64,000 nt of DNA from Pseudodesulfovibrio sediminis (lineage in GTDB: Bacteria; Desulfobacterota; Desulfovibrionia; Desulfovibrionales; Desulfovibrionaceae). A program made the position numbers and the translations under genes. The stretch covers positions 1,187,001-1,251,000 of the forward strand of contig NZ_AP024485.1 of NCBI RefSeq assembly GCF_020886695.1. Reading direction: 5' to 3'. A model generated the notes under the pieces. It ran no database searches, had not been told where the DNA came from, and worked only from the letters and a program-made list of their open reading frames with translations. Positions 8,321 through 15,856 of this stretch are shown here, in pieces (within the stretch, counting starts at the first letter, position 1; every line of letters starts with the position of its first letter).

Positions 8321-9178
8321 TCAGCGAACCGCCATTCCAAATCGATCCGACCACGACTCCGAGCCGAAATCTGCCGGAAAATAATAGTACAACGCCCTGT
8401 ACCGAATCCACTTGCGGTTGATTGGGCCAATGAACCGAGAGTCGTAGCTGGCCTCCCGGTTGTCACCCATGACAAAATATTCGTCTGACAGCAGGGTCTG
8501 CTGCGCCATGCTGTTTCTGCCCGGCTGCACATCGCTTTCAGAGTGACGCACATACGGTTCTTCCTGTGGCTGACCATTGATAAACACCACCTGATCCCTG
8601 ATCTCAATGGTCTCTCCTGGCAGCCCGATAACCCGCTTGATGAAATCCACACCGTCATTTTCAGGAGACTGAAAGACAATGACGTCACCACGCTTGATCG
8701 CGCCCTCCGCCCCCAGCGCTTTTGCCAGAAAATGATCGCCCTTCCTCATGGTCGGCACCATCGACTCCGACGCACAGGTGTAGGCCTTGACAAAATAGGT
8801 TCTCACTCCCCAGCTTGAGGCCAGTCCCAACGCAAGACTGCACAGCAGAAAAACCGCATACACCAGCGGTCTGTTGCAGGCTTTGAGCGTGTATGCGGAT
8901 TTTTCCTTTGCCGACCTGAATGCTTCGACAATCACGAAAAGATTGAATCCCGCCAATGCGGAGACACCGATAAGCAGCACAACAAACTGCTCCATGAACG
9001 CGAAGACGATGAGACCAAGGACAAACTCGAATAACAGGAAGCCGACACCTCTGCGCCAATGCCCATTATAGACCTGGCCCAGCCCCACGGCGACAAGGGA
9101 GAGCAAAGCGGCCAACCATGGCTTGCGAGCTACAGTGCTATCAGTCCGAACCGGTATTCCCTGCATTGTCCCGCCCAT
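8321..9178 (-). CDS. lepB: Signal peptidase I with an extra N-terminal membrane domain
   Basis: A 285-residue leader peptidase that removes Sec signal peptides at the outer face of the inner membrane. Catalytic Ser139 lies in 'ASESMVPTMRKGD' and the general-base Lys181 in 'FIKRVIGLPGE'; the last conserved box is 'GDNREASYDSRFIG'. Before the usual anchor (about residues 105-122) there is an additional domain with hydrophobic segments at about 21-35, 46-62 and 65-85. It begins 'PWLAALLSLVAVGLGQVYNG', a pattern like the TM2/DUF5683-type proteins. The ATG at 9178 has GGAGGG 8 bases upstream; a second ATG at 9166 is less likely. It lies 16 bases after the threonine-synthase-like gene and may share its transcript. 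Confidence 0.93.
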   Translation of the reverse strand: MGGTMQGIPVRTDSTVARKPWLAALLSLVAVGLGQVYNGHWRRGVGFLLFEFVLGLIVFAFMEQFVVLLIGVSALAGFNLFVIVEAFRSAKEKSAYTLKACNRPLVYAVFLLCSLALGLASSWGVRTYFVKAYTCASESMVPTMRKGDHFLAKALGAEGAIKRGDVIVFQSPENDGVDFIKRVIGLPGETIEIRDQVVFINGQPQEEPYVRHSESDVQPGRNSMAQQTLLSDEYFVMGDNREASYDSRFIGPINRKWIRYRALYYYFPADFGSESWSDRFGMAVR

Positions 9179-9194
9179 GAAAAGCCCTCCAGGC

Positions 9195-10313
9195 CTATTT
9201 ATTCGATAATGCGTGCAGTTTCTCGCCGACCTTCAGGCCATGCCCCGTAAACATGGTCACGATGACTTCATCAGTGGCAGCCGACTGGGCATACAACGTC
9301 GCTCCGGCCACAATAGCGGCCGAGGTGGGTTCAATGCAATACCCCTTGCGTCCCATTGCCTTGAATGCGGCCAGAATCTCCTCTTCCGACACGGCCAGAC
9401 AATGGCCGCCGCTTTCACGCAGGGCTTCGAGCATCTGCCCTCCACGCATGGGCTCAGCTATGGCTATCCCTTCTGCAAGCGTGGTTGCCGTTGACACGGC
9501 CTCGACCCGATCTGCCCCGTTGACGAACCCGGCGCATACCGGCGCACAATGGGCTGACTGAACCGCCACCAGTTTGGGGAGACGGTCAATGACGCCCAGA
9601 GATTTGAGCTCCGAGAATCCGAGATATGCCCCAAGAAGCAACGTTCCATTCCCTGCTGGCAAGATAACTGTGTCCGGCCTTTTCCAGCCGAGCTGCTCCA
9701 CCACTTCGTAGGCAAAGGTCTTGGTCCCATGAAAGAAAAACGGGTTATACACATGACTGGCGTAGTATGTATCGCTGGCCGCCTCCATGCAGGCGTTGGC
9801 CGTATCCTCACGGCTCCCTGGCACCGGAACAAGATCCGCACCGTAGAGTTCGATCTGGCCCAGCTTGCCCGGCGAATTGTCGGCCGGAACGAAAATCCTG
9901 CAATGGATGCCAGCCTTGGCCGAATAGGCGGCGACCGCACACCCTGCGTTGCCGGAAGAATCCTCCACGACTTCAGTCACCCTCATGTGGGCGGCCACGG
10001 CCATCATGACCGCTGCGCCGCGATCCTTGTACGAACCGGTGGGGGACAGATACTCCTGCTTGACCTGCATCGTGTGTCCCCCGATCTCCACAGGGAGCAT
10101 GGGAGTAAATCCTTCCCCCAGCGTCAGAGCGGCATCACTGGGCACAGGCAGCGCCTCCCAGTAGCGCCACATGGTGGCCGGGCGATTCCTGATGCTTCCC
10201 ATATCAAGAGACGGCTTGAAATCAAGATCCAGCAGTCCTCCGCAATCGCAGAGCCAGCGCGGAGCATAGGCATCAAATCGAAGAGAACATTCGCGACAGA
10301 CAAATTCCGGCAT
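9195..10313 (-). CDS. Threonine-synthase-like PLP enzyme
   Basis: A 372-residue fold-type II PLP enzyme. The N-terminus is a zinc-ribbon-like element with four cysteines ('CRECSLRFDA...WLCDCGG'). Then come 'LTLGEGFTPM', the PLP lysine in 'SPTGSYKDRGA', the substrate-binding 'EDSSGNAGCAVAAY', and the phosphate loop 'LPAGNGTLLLGA'. This layout matches threonine synthase (O-phosphohomoserine to threonine). The ordinary 'GGG/GTG' phosphate loop is altered to AGNGT, so a relative such as cysteate synthase or a dehydratase is possible. It starts 2 bases after the ridA stop with GGAGGG upstream, so the two are translated together. That pairing suggests the enzyme releases reactive enamine or imine by-products. 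Confidence 0.82.
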   Translation of the reverse strand: MPEFVCRECSLRFDAYAPRWLCDCGGLLDLDFKPSLDMGSIRNRPATMWRYWEALPVPSDAALTLGEGFTPMLPVEIGGHTMQVKQEYLSPTGSYKDRGAAVMMAVAAHMRVTEVVEDSSGNAGCAVAAYSAKAGIHCRIFVPADNSPGKLGQIELYGADLVPVPGSREDTANACMEAASDTYYASHVYNPFFFHGTKTFAYEVVEQLGWKRPDTVILPAGNGTLLLGAYLGFSELKSLGVIDRLPKLVAVQSAHCAPVCAGFVNGADRVEAVSTATTLAEGIAIAEPMRGGQMLEALRESGGHCLAVSEEEILAAFKAMGRKGYCIEPTSAAIVAGATLYAQSAATDEVIVTMFTGHGLKVGEKLHALSNK

Positions 10314-10315
10314 GG

Positions 10316-10696
10316 CTATCCCTCCACCGCAGCAATACAGTCTATTTCCACCAGAAAACCATAATGCAGCTCACGGGTGGGCACCACGGCCCGGGCGGGC
10401 TTGTGCGTACCGAAAAATGTCGCATAGACCGCATTCACCCGCCCCCACAGTTCGATATCGGAGATATAACAGGTACACTTGATGACCCGGTCCCGACCGG
10501 AGCCTGCGGCCTTGAGCACTCCCTCAATATTCCTGAGCGCCTGTTCGGTCTGCTCTTCAATCGTTCCGAGCCTTCGCTCACCAGTGGCCGGATCAACAGC
10601 CAACATGCCAGAAACATAGATCAGGCCGTTATGAACAATTCCCTGCGAATAATGCCCTGCAGGAGGAGCACACTCGGGCGTGGATATACTTTTCAT
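10316..10696 (-). CDS. RidA-family enamine/imine deaminase
   Basis: A 126-residue YjgF/RidA protein of normal length that would form a trimer. Seen: 'PPAGHYSQGIVHNGLIYVSG', 'QTEQALRNIEGVLKAAG', and 'KPARAVVPTRELHYG', which contains the Arg that binds the carboxylate of 2-aminoacrylate-type substrates; the C-terminal acidic residue is in 'LVEIDCIAA'. RidA hydrolyses enamines and imines released by PLP enzymes before they damage other PLP enzymes. AAGGAG sits 6 bases before the ATG. It is the first gene of a two-gene unit with the threonine-synthase-like enzyme, which is its likely source of substrate. Confidence 0.92.
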   Translation of the reverse strand: MKSISTPECAPPAGHYSQGIVHNGLIYVSGMLAVDPATGERRLGTIEEQTEQALRNIEGVLKAAGSGRDRVIKCTCYISDIELWGRVNAVYATFFGTHKPARAVVPTRELHYGFLVEIDCIAAVEG

Positions 10697-10746
10697 TAAT
10701 TACTCCTTGTGATGCATGCGGGACGGGCATGACAGCAAAAACAATC

Positions 10747-11766
10747 TTAGGCTGCCGGGATATAATCTCTCCCGAGGACATACCCTCGTTCCGCCAGAAA
10801 CAGCGCGATTTCCTCACGTGCGCCTCGACTGGCGACATAGGGAATGCAAAACGCCTCGCCCGGAGCCGGGATATCATTGCGATCAACCACCTTCACGCCA
10901 TTGACCACATGACCGATCTTGCGTGGGTCGATATCATAGTATGCCGCGAACTCAATTCCATGAGAGAGTAACATATCTGCACGCTTACGGGTAGTGCGAC
11001 CTGAACCGAGGATATGCACAACGGAATGATGCGGATTATTGGCCGCAAGCCACCGGACCAGATATTCGGTCTTGATGCGGTAGAAGGCATCCACGTCATA
11101 GCGCGGGTGCGTTCGGGACAACCGGGTGGGCGGGTCATTCCAGAGCAACAGCTCCTCATCGACCTTGGCCATGCGCACCCCTGCCTCCAGCCAACGCAGG
11201 AGCAGATCGTAATCTTCGGGAAAATCTCCATCGCGGTAGGGACCATACGACTCCACACACTCCCGACGGAACATGATGGACGGGTTGGGCACCGGGAACT
11301 CCACGAAACGGTGCAGGTTGATCGCCTCCGGGGTGAGGACCGTGTTGGTCCAGTCCACATAATGGGCATATCCGGCACATTGCGCGCGGCACCCCCCAAA
11401 ACGGACCCTGCAACCGACCAGCCCCACATCAGGCGTGCTGTCCAGCAACTGCGCCTGTGCGGCCAGACGATCAGGCATCGACTCGTCATCGGCGTCCATG
11501 CGGGCGATGTATTGACCGCGAGCAGCCTCAATACCGGCATTGGCAGCGGCAATGACGCCGCCGTGCTCTATGCTGAAAAAACGGATACGGGAATCCCGGC
11601 GCGCATACTCGGCCAGAACTCCCGCTGTGTCATCCGTACTGCCGTCATCAACGGCCACCACTTCGAAATCCGTACAGGTTTGCGCGAGCAGACTCGTTAA
11701 CGCCCTGCCCACGGTCTCCGCGCAATTGTAGCACGGCATGGTCACGGATATCTTTGGAGCGGCCAT
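10747..11766 (-). CDS. Family 2 glycosyltransferase with a C-terminal Rossmann-like domain
   Basis: A 339-residue protein. Residues 1-230 form a GT-A glycosyltransferase domain: 'ISVTMPCYNCAETVGRALTS', 'VVAVDDGSTDDT', 'YIARMDADDESMPDRL' with the metal-binding DxD, and 'FPEDYDLLLRWLEAG' with the catalytic acid region. Residues from about 250 onward ('VHILGSGRTTRKRADMLLS', 'AAYYDIDPRKIG', 'IPYVASRGAREEIALFLAER') read like a small nucleotide-binding fold of the PglD N-terminal kind. Whether it binds a nucleotide is inferred. There is no membrane anchor, so it is cytoplasmic. It starts 2 bases after ttuA and seems to be the last gene of the carrier-ttuA-GT unit, a pairing with no obvious functional logic. 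Confidence 0.85.
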   Translation of the reverse strand: MAAPKISVTMPCYNCAETVGRALTSLLAQTCTDFEVVAVDDGSTDDTAGVLAEYARRDSRIRFFSIEHGGVIAAANAGIEAARGQYIARMDADDESMPDRLAAQAQLLDSTPDVGLVGCRVRFGGCRAQCAGYAHYVDWTNTVLTPEAINLHRFVEFPVPNPSIMFRRECVESYGPYRDGDFPEDYDLLLRWLEAGVRMAKVDEELLLWNDPPTRLSRTHPRYDVDAFYRIKTEYLVRWLAANNPHHSVVHILGSGRTTRKRADMLLSHGIEFAAYYDIDPRKIGHVVNGVKVVDRNDIPAPGEAFCIPYVASRGAREEIALFLAERGYVLGRDYIPAA

Positions 11767-11768
11767 GA

Positions 11769-12689
11769 TTATGCCGCTGCCTTGGCCTTGCTTTCAGCCA
11801 CGGCTTTCTTGATGCGACATACCGAGCATATCTCGGCACTGGTGGGTGAACCGCACTCGCTGCACGGGGCAAGCTCGGCTCCTATTTCCTCTTCAAGCCC
11901 GGCAAAGGCCGGTTTTCCTTTTTTCAGGAAGCCCTGATAAAATTGGAACTTCTGTCCGGGACTACGATGTTCCAGCTCCCCCCACAACTCCTTGTGATGG
12001 GTGAAGCTCGCGCCCGAGGCATAGGGACAGGGATCGGAGTGAATCTCAATACCTTTCAGGAAAGCGTAGTTGGCGGTCTCGAACTCGCTCAGACGAAAGA
12101 GCGGTTTGACCTTGCGCACAAACCCTTCGGAAGCGGGCAGAACCGGCCCCTGATCGGACAGATACGCCGTATCCCACCGCAGGGTATTGGCAAAAAGGCG
12201 GGCCACTTCGTCATCCAGGTTGTGTCCTGTAGCCAGTGCGTCGTAGCCACCTTCCCTGGCGATACGATTGAAGTGATGACGTTTCATCTTGCCGCACACC
12301 GCACAGACCGGACGGTTGACGTGCGCCTTAACGTCCGGGATGGGCAACCCCCACTTCTCCATCTCGAAGACTTCCAGATTGAGGCCGTGAAGGTCACAGA
12401 AGTCCTCCACTTTCTTGCGGGCCTTTTCCGATGAATTGGGGATGCCGAGGTCGATATGCAGACCGGTGACATCGTATCCCTGAAGATTCAGCTCGAACAT
12501 CAGGGCCAGGGAATCCTTGCCGCCGGACAAGGCCACGAGGATACGCTCGTCACGGGTGAACATTTTCTCCCGGCGAATGGCAGTCTCAACCTGTTTGGTG
12601 AAAAAGAGCGGGTAACAATCCTTGCAGAAACCGGAGTGGTGACTGGGAAGGGCAACACAGGCCAACGCCTTGCAACGTGTACATTTCAT
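11769..12689 (-). CDS. TtuA/Ncs6-type tRNA 2-thiolation enzyme
   Basis: A 306-residue PP-loop ATPase that activates a tRNA uridine and inserts sulfur. It is framed by two zinc fingers: Cys3, Cys6, Cys22 and Cys25 at the N-terminus, and 'CSECGS...CSVC' near residues 276-291. The PP-loop 'LVALSGGKDSLAL' is at 52-64. The three cysteines that hold the catalytic 4Fe-4S cluster in TtuA are present: Cys129 and Cys132 in 'CAVCGK', and Cys221 in 'SDPCPY'. 'TGHNLDDEV' is also conserved. The two zinc fingers separate it from TtcA. The upstream gene encodes a ubiquitin-fold sulfur carrier, matching the TtuA-TtuB partnership known from Thermus. The product is probably a 2-thiouridine derivative; the position is not certain. 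Confidence 0.88.
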   Translation of the reverse strand: MKCTRCKALACVALPSHHSGFCKDCYPLFFTKQVETAIRREKMFTRDERILVALSGGKDSLALMFELNLQGYDVTGLHIDLGIPNSSEKARKKVEDFCDLHGLNLEVFEMEKWGLPIPDVKAHVNRPVCAVCGKMKRHHFNRIAREGGYDALATGHNLDDEVARLFANTLRWDTAYLSDQGPVLPASEGFVRKVKPLFRLSEFETANYAFLKGIEIHSDPCPYASGASFTHHKELWGELEHRSPGQKFQFYQGFLKKGKPAFAGLEEEIGAELAPCSECGSPTSAEICSVCRIKKAVAESKAKAAA

Positions 12690-12700
12690 GACAATACCCC

Positions 12701-12898
12701 CTATCCGGCCGAGGTGACTTTACGGACCATGAGGGTGTCACCATATTTGAGTTTTCGATCTGCGGTAAGCAGTTCGCCATCGCGAACAACGATGGCCATG
12801 GTGGACCGGAGCTGCAATTTATTCAGCACGGCAACAACCGAACGCGTGTTGTGCATCTCGATCTGCTCGCCGTCCGGTTCGAGGTTGACGGTAATCAT
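12701..12898 (-). CDS. ThiS/MoaD-like sulfur carrier, probable partner of the TtuA-type enzyme
   Basis: A 65-residue beta-grasp protein ending '...GDTLMVRKVTSAG'. Sulfur carriers of the ThiS/MoaD/TtuB type end in Gly-Gly, where the last Gly is thiocarboxylated. Here the penultimate residue is Ala; the codons GCC GGA TAG are unambiguous in this sequence. The rest fits the family: strand 'MITVNLEPDG', helix 'RSVVAVLNKLQL', and 'AIVVRDGELLTADRKLKYGD'. AAGGAG lies 8 bases before the ATG and the gene is 11 bases upstream of ttuA. I infer that it delivers sulfur to the TtuA-like enzyme; the Ala-Gly end may still accept adenylation at the terminal Gly. Confidence 0.82.
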   Translation of the reverse strand: MITVNLEPDGEQIEMHNTRSVVAVLNKLQLRSTMAIVVRDGELLTADRKLKYGDTLMVRKVTSAG

Positions 12899-13131
12899 CG
12901 ATAATTCTCCTTTCCGCAGGCACTATGATGGCCAGCGGGTTGAGCGGACAGTACGCAGGTTGTCCCCCGGTTTCAAGCCCCTTGAACTGAGGGGGGATAT
13001 ATGAAAAAAGTAAGTTTAGACAGGTCTTAAGAGAAAAATAATATAATCTGCATGAAAAAACAAAACCCTGTTGACCCAAAAGAGTAATATCGCGTATGCT
13101 CAAGCTAGGGGATAATCCCAAGGAGGATTCC

Positions 13132-13503
13132 ATGAGTCAGACCACTATTCTCGTCGTTGACGATGAAAAACACATTCGTATGCTCTATAGGGAAGAACTT
13201 GAAGCTGATGGGTATATTGTAGCCACTTCTGACGGCGAAGAAGATATTCTTGAAGTTGTCAAACGTGAAACACCCACAATAGTCATTCTGGACATCAAAC
13301 TGGGAGTGAACCGTTCAGGACTGGATCTGCTTCAGGAAATTCGAGCCAAGGATGAGCATATTCCGGTCATTCTCTCCACCGCATACGACTCTTTTCAGCA
13401 CGATATGAAATCCATCGCCGCAGACTACTATGTCGTCAAATCCGTTGACTTGACGGAACTCAAGGACAAGGTCCGCATGGCGTTGAACAAAGCCGGCACT
13501 TAG
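13132..13503 (+). CDS. Stand-alone CheY-like receiver protein
   Basis: A 123-residue single receiver domain without an output domain. The acidic pocket (Asp10, Asp11), phosphoacceptor Asp54 in 'VILDIKLG', Thr83 in 'LSTAYD' and Lys103 are all present, so it should be phosphorylatable. I chose the ATG at 13132 because AAGGAGGAT lies 6 bases before it; an in-frame ATG at 13096 lacks a ribosome site. It stands alone and has no histidine kinase nearby. It could act by protein contact, as in a phosphorelay or on the motor; the sequence does not say which. Confidence 0.88.
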   Translation: MSQTTILVVDDEKHIRMLYREELEADGYIVATSDGEEDILEVVKRETPTIVILDIKLGVNRSGLDLLQEIRAKDEHIPVILSTAYDSFQHDMKSIAADYYVVKSVDLTELKDKVRMALNKAGT

Positions 13504-13535
13504 CAACACTCCATTCTCATACCCCTCTTGGTTTT

Positions 13536-13565
13536 GTGCCCCCCGTTGTGTGTGACGGGGGGCAC
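13536..13565. terminator. Strong hairpin after the receiver gene
   Basis: GTGCCCCCCGT (13536-13546) pairs perfectly with ACGGGGGGCAC (13555-13565), 32 bases after the stop. There is no good T-run on either side, so it may be a stabilising 3' hairpin rather than a full intrinsic terminator. Confidence 0.55.
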
Positions 13566-13624
13566 CTCGGTTTGGCCCCCCAAAACCCTTGCCGCGTCAC
13601 CCTTTAACATGGTAGCCGCACCTG

Positions 13625-14266
13625 ATGTTCGATATATCATCATTGGAAATACAACGTTACCTGATCATGGCCCCCGGCCTGCTCATCGCTCTGGTGCTGC
13701 ATGAAGTGGCCCATGGGTATGTGGCATATCTGCTCGGTGATCCCACGGCCAAATCACTGGGACGACTGACACTCAATCCGCTCAAACACCTGGACCCGCT
13801 GGGAACCCTGGCCTTCTTTTTCGTGCATTTCGGCTGGGCCAAACCCGTGCCGGTCAATCCCCGCTACTTCAAGGAGCCACGCAAAGGCATGATGCTGACA
13901 GGCATGGCCGGTCCCGCGACCAACTTCGCCCTGGCCGCGCTCTTTGCAGGCTGGTTTCACATTATGCAGAATTTTGGCGTGGACGGTCATTCCCCGCTCT
14001 ACTCCGTTGCCTTCTACGGTGTGTTCATCAACCTGATCCTCGGCATTTTCAACCTGCTCCCCATTCCTCCACTGGACGGCAGCAACGTTGTGGCGTACTT
14101 TCTACCGCCGCAGGTGGCTTTCAAATACATGAGCCTCAGCCGTTACGGCTTCATGATCCTCATCGGCATCATTCTGCTCGGCAATTTCACGAATATCAGT
14201 CTGTTCGGAAAAATCATCATGCCCTTCGTCAGCTTCCTGGCGCGCATACTCGGCATGCCCATCTAA
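13625..14266 (+). CDS. Site-2-protease-family (M50) membrane metalloprotease
   Basis: A 213-residue polytopic protein of the short M50 group (SpoIVFB/YwhC-like, no PDZ or CBS domain). The zinc site is visible as His26-Glu27-x-x-His30 in 'LVLHEVAHGYVAY', and the third ligand, Asp, is in 'LLPIPPLDGSNV' near residue 152. Between these lie 'GRLTLNPLKHLDPLGTL' and 'GMAGPATNFALAA', both family signatures. Such enzymes cut substrates within the membrane, but the targets of this short group are mostly unknown. It is 24 bases upstream of trpS and probably co-transcribed with it, a pairing common in bacteria. Confidence 0.88.
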   Translation: MFDISSLEIQRYLIMAPGLLIALVLHEVAHGYVAYLLGDPTAKSLGRLTLNPLKHLDPLGTLAFFFVHFGWAKPVPVNPRYFKEPRKGMMLTGMAGPATNFALAALFAGWFHIMQNFGVDGHSPLYSVAFYGVFINLILGIFNLLPIPPLDGSNVVAYFLPPQVAFKYMSLSRYGFMILIGIILLGNFTNISLFGKIIMPFVSFLARILGMPI

Positions 14267-14290
14267 CTTCAACGCAAAGTCAATTTCATC

Positions 14291-15280
14291 ATGAGCGAAA
14301 AACAACGCATTGTTTCCGGCATGCGGCCCACAGGCCCTCTTCATCTTGGTCATTACTTCGGCGTCATCGCCAACTGGCTCAAGCTCCAGGAAGATTACAA
14401 CTGTTTCTTCTTCGTGGCCGACTGGCACGCCCTGACCAGTGAATACGCCAACCCCACCCAGACCAAAGGATTTGTCCCCGGTCTGGTCAAGGACTGGGTT
14501 GCCGCCGGATTGGACCCGGAAAAGTGCAGCATCTTCCAACAATCCATGGTCAAGGAACATGCGGAACTGAGCCTGATCCTGTCCATGTACACGCCTCTGG
14601 GCTGGCTGGAACGGTGTCCGACCTACAAGGAACAGCGCACCCAGCTCGTGCAGAAGGAACTGAACACCCATGGCTTCCTCGGCTACCCGGTGCTCATGAG
14701 CGCCGATATTCTGATGTACAAGCCCTGCGCAGTCCCTGTGGGCAAGGACCAACTGCCGCACCTGGAGCTGACCCGCGAGATTGCCCGACGCTTCAACCAC
14801 CTCAATGAGACCGAGCTGTTCCCCGAACCGGCGGACATGCTCACCGAGGAATGCAAGCTGCCCGGCCTCGACGGTCGCAAGATGTCCAAGAGCTATGGCA
14901 ACTCCATCATGCTGTCCGAACCCATCGAAGAGATCATGCCCAAGGTGCGCAGCATGAAGACCGATGAAAACCGCATGCGCAAATCCGATCCGGGCGATCC
15001 CAAGATCTGCAACCTCTTCCCGTACCACAAGCTCTTGACCGATCCGGCCAGACTGCCCGAAATAGAGGCTGGCTGCCGCGACGCATCCTGGGGCTGTGTG
15101 GACTGCAAGAAGGTGCTGATGGAATCCCTGGAAAAATTCCTCGTTCCTCTGCACGAACGCCGGGCCGCCTGCACAGACGAACGTGTGCAGGAAATCCTGC
15201 ACGCAGGAAACACCAAGGCCCGTGCCTTTGCGGAAAAGTCCATGGATGAAGTCCGTAAAACAATCAACTTCGACTTCTAG
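14291..15280 (+). CDS. trpS: Tryptophanyl-tRNA synthetase
   Basis: A 329-residue class I aminoacyl-tRNA synthetase of normal bacterial TrpS length that charges tRNA-Trp. The start 'RIVSGMRPTGPLHLGHYFGV' holds the HIGH-type motif (HLGH, about residue 17-20). 'LMSADILMYKPCAVPVGKDQ' is the tryptophan/ATP site, and 'LDGRKMSKSYGN' holds the KMSKS loop at about 197. The C-terminal helical part includes 'CRDASWGCVDCKKVLMESL'. It follows the M50 protease gene closely and is followed by an FKBP gene with its own ribosome site. Confidence 0.97.
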   Translation: MSEKQRIVSGMRPTGPLHLGHYFGVIANWLKLQEDYNCFFFVADWHALTSEYANPTQTKGFVPGLVKDWVAAGLDPEKCSIFQQSMVKEHAELSLILSMYTPLGWLERCPTYKEQRTQLVQKELNTHGFLGYPVLMSADILMYKPCAVPVGKDQLPHLELTREIARRFNHLNETELFPEPADMLTEECKLPGLDGRKMSKSYGNSIMLSEPIEEIMPKVRSMKTDENRMRKSDPGDPKICNLFPYHKLLTDPARLPEIEAGCRDASWGCVDCKKVLMESLEKFLVPLHERRAACTDERVQEILHAGNTKARAFAEKSMDEVRKTINFDF

Positions 15281-15348
15281 CTCAAAACCATATATACAGT
15301 GACGATTGCCGAAGAACTTCCGGCACCATCTAACATACAGGAGATTTT

Positions 15349-15777
15349 ATGACTGCTCAGAAAGGCAGCACCGTCAAGGTTCACTACACCGGCACACTCA
15401 AAGCTGACGGTTCCCAATTCGACTCCAGCGAAGGCCGCGAGCCTCTGGAGTTCAAACTGGGCGAAGGCATGGTCATCGCCGGATTCGAAAAGGCCGTTAT
15501 CGGCAAATCCGTAGGTGATTCCGTGACTGTGGAGATCCCGCCCGAGGAGGGCTACGGTGACCCCAACGATCAGTTGGTTTTTCAGGTTCGCAAGGAGCAA
15601 CTGCCCCCCAACGTGGAACTGGAAGCCGGTATCATGCTGGAAATCCGCACCGAGGAGGGCCAGCCTGCCTATGTTCGCGTGACCGAGTTCGATGAGGAAA
15701 TGGTCACTCTGGACGGCAACCACCCGCTGGCCGGTCAAACCCTTGTGTTTGATATCAAGGTCGTTGAAGTAGCTTAA
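15349..15777 (+). CDS. FKBP-type peptidyl-prolyl isomerase, SlyD-like
   Basis: A 142-residue FKBP with the inserted chaperone (IF) flap of the SlyD subgroup: 'VKVHYTGTLKADGSQFDSS', 'LGEGMVIAGFEKAVIGKSVG', then the insert from about residue 70 to 125 and the closing strand 'HPLAGQTLVFDIKVVEV'. It speeds proline isomerisation and holds unfolded proteins. It lacks the histidine/cysteine-rich C-terminal tail that makes E. coli SlyD a nickel store, so a metal role is unlikely. AGGAG is 5 bases from the ATG. A strong terminator closes the unit. Confidence 0.93.
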   Translation: MTAQKGSTVKVHYTGTLKADGSQFDSSEGREPLEFKLGEGMVIAGFEKAVIGKSVGDSVTVEIPPEEGYGDPNDQLVFQVRKEQLPPNVELEAGIMLEIRTEEGQPAYVRVTEFDEEMVTLDGNHPLAGQTLVFDIKVVEVA

Positions 15778-15801
15778 ATAGCTATACATCGATTAATTTA
15801 T

Positions 15802-15836
15802 CCCGCCTCTTGCTGCATCGGCGAGAGGCGGGTTTT
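15802..15836 (+). terminator. Rho-independent terminator of the FKBP gene
   Basis: CCCGCCTCT (15802-15810) pairs with AGAGGCGGG (15824-15832), followed by TTTT; it lies 25 bases after the stop. Confidence 0.88.
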
Positions 15837-15856
15837 ACTTATTGACGAGACGAGAC

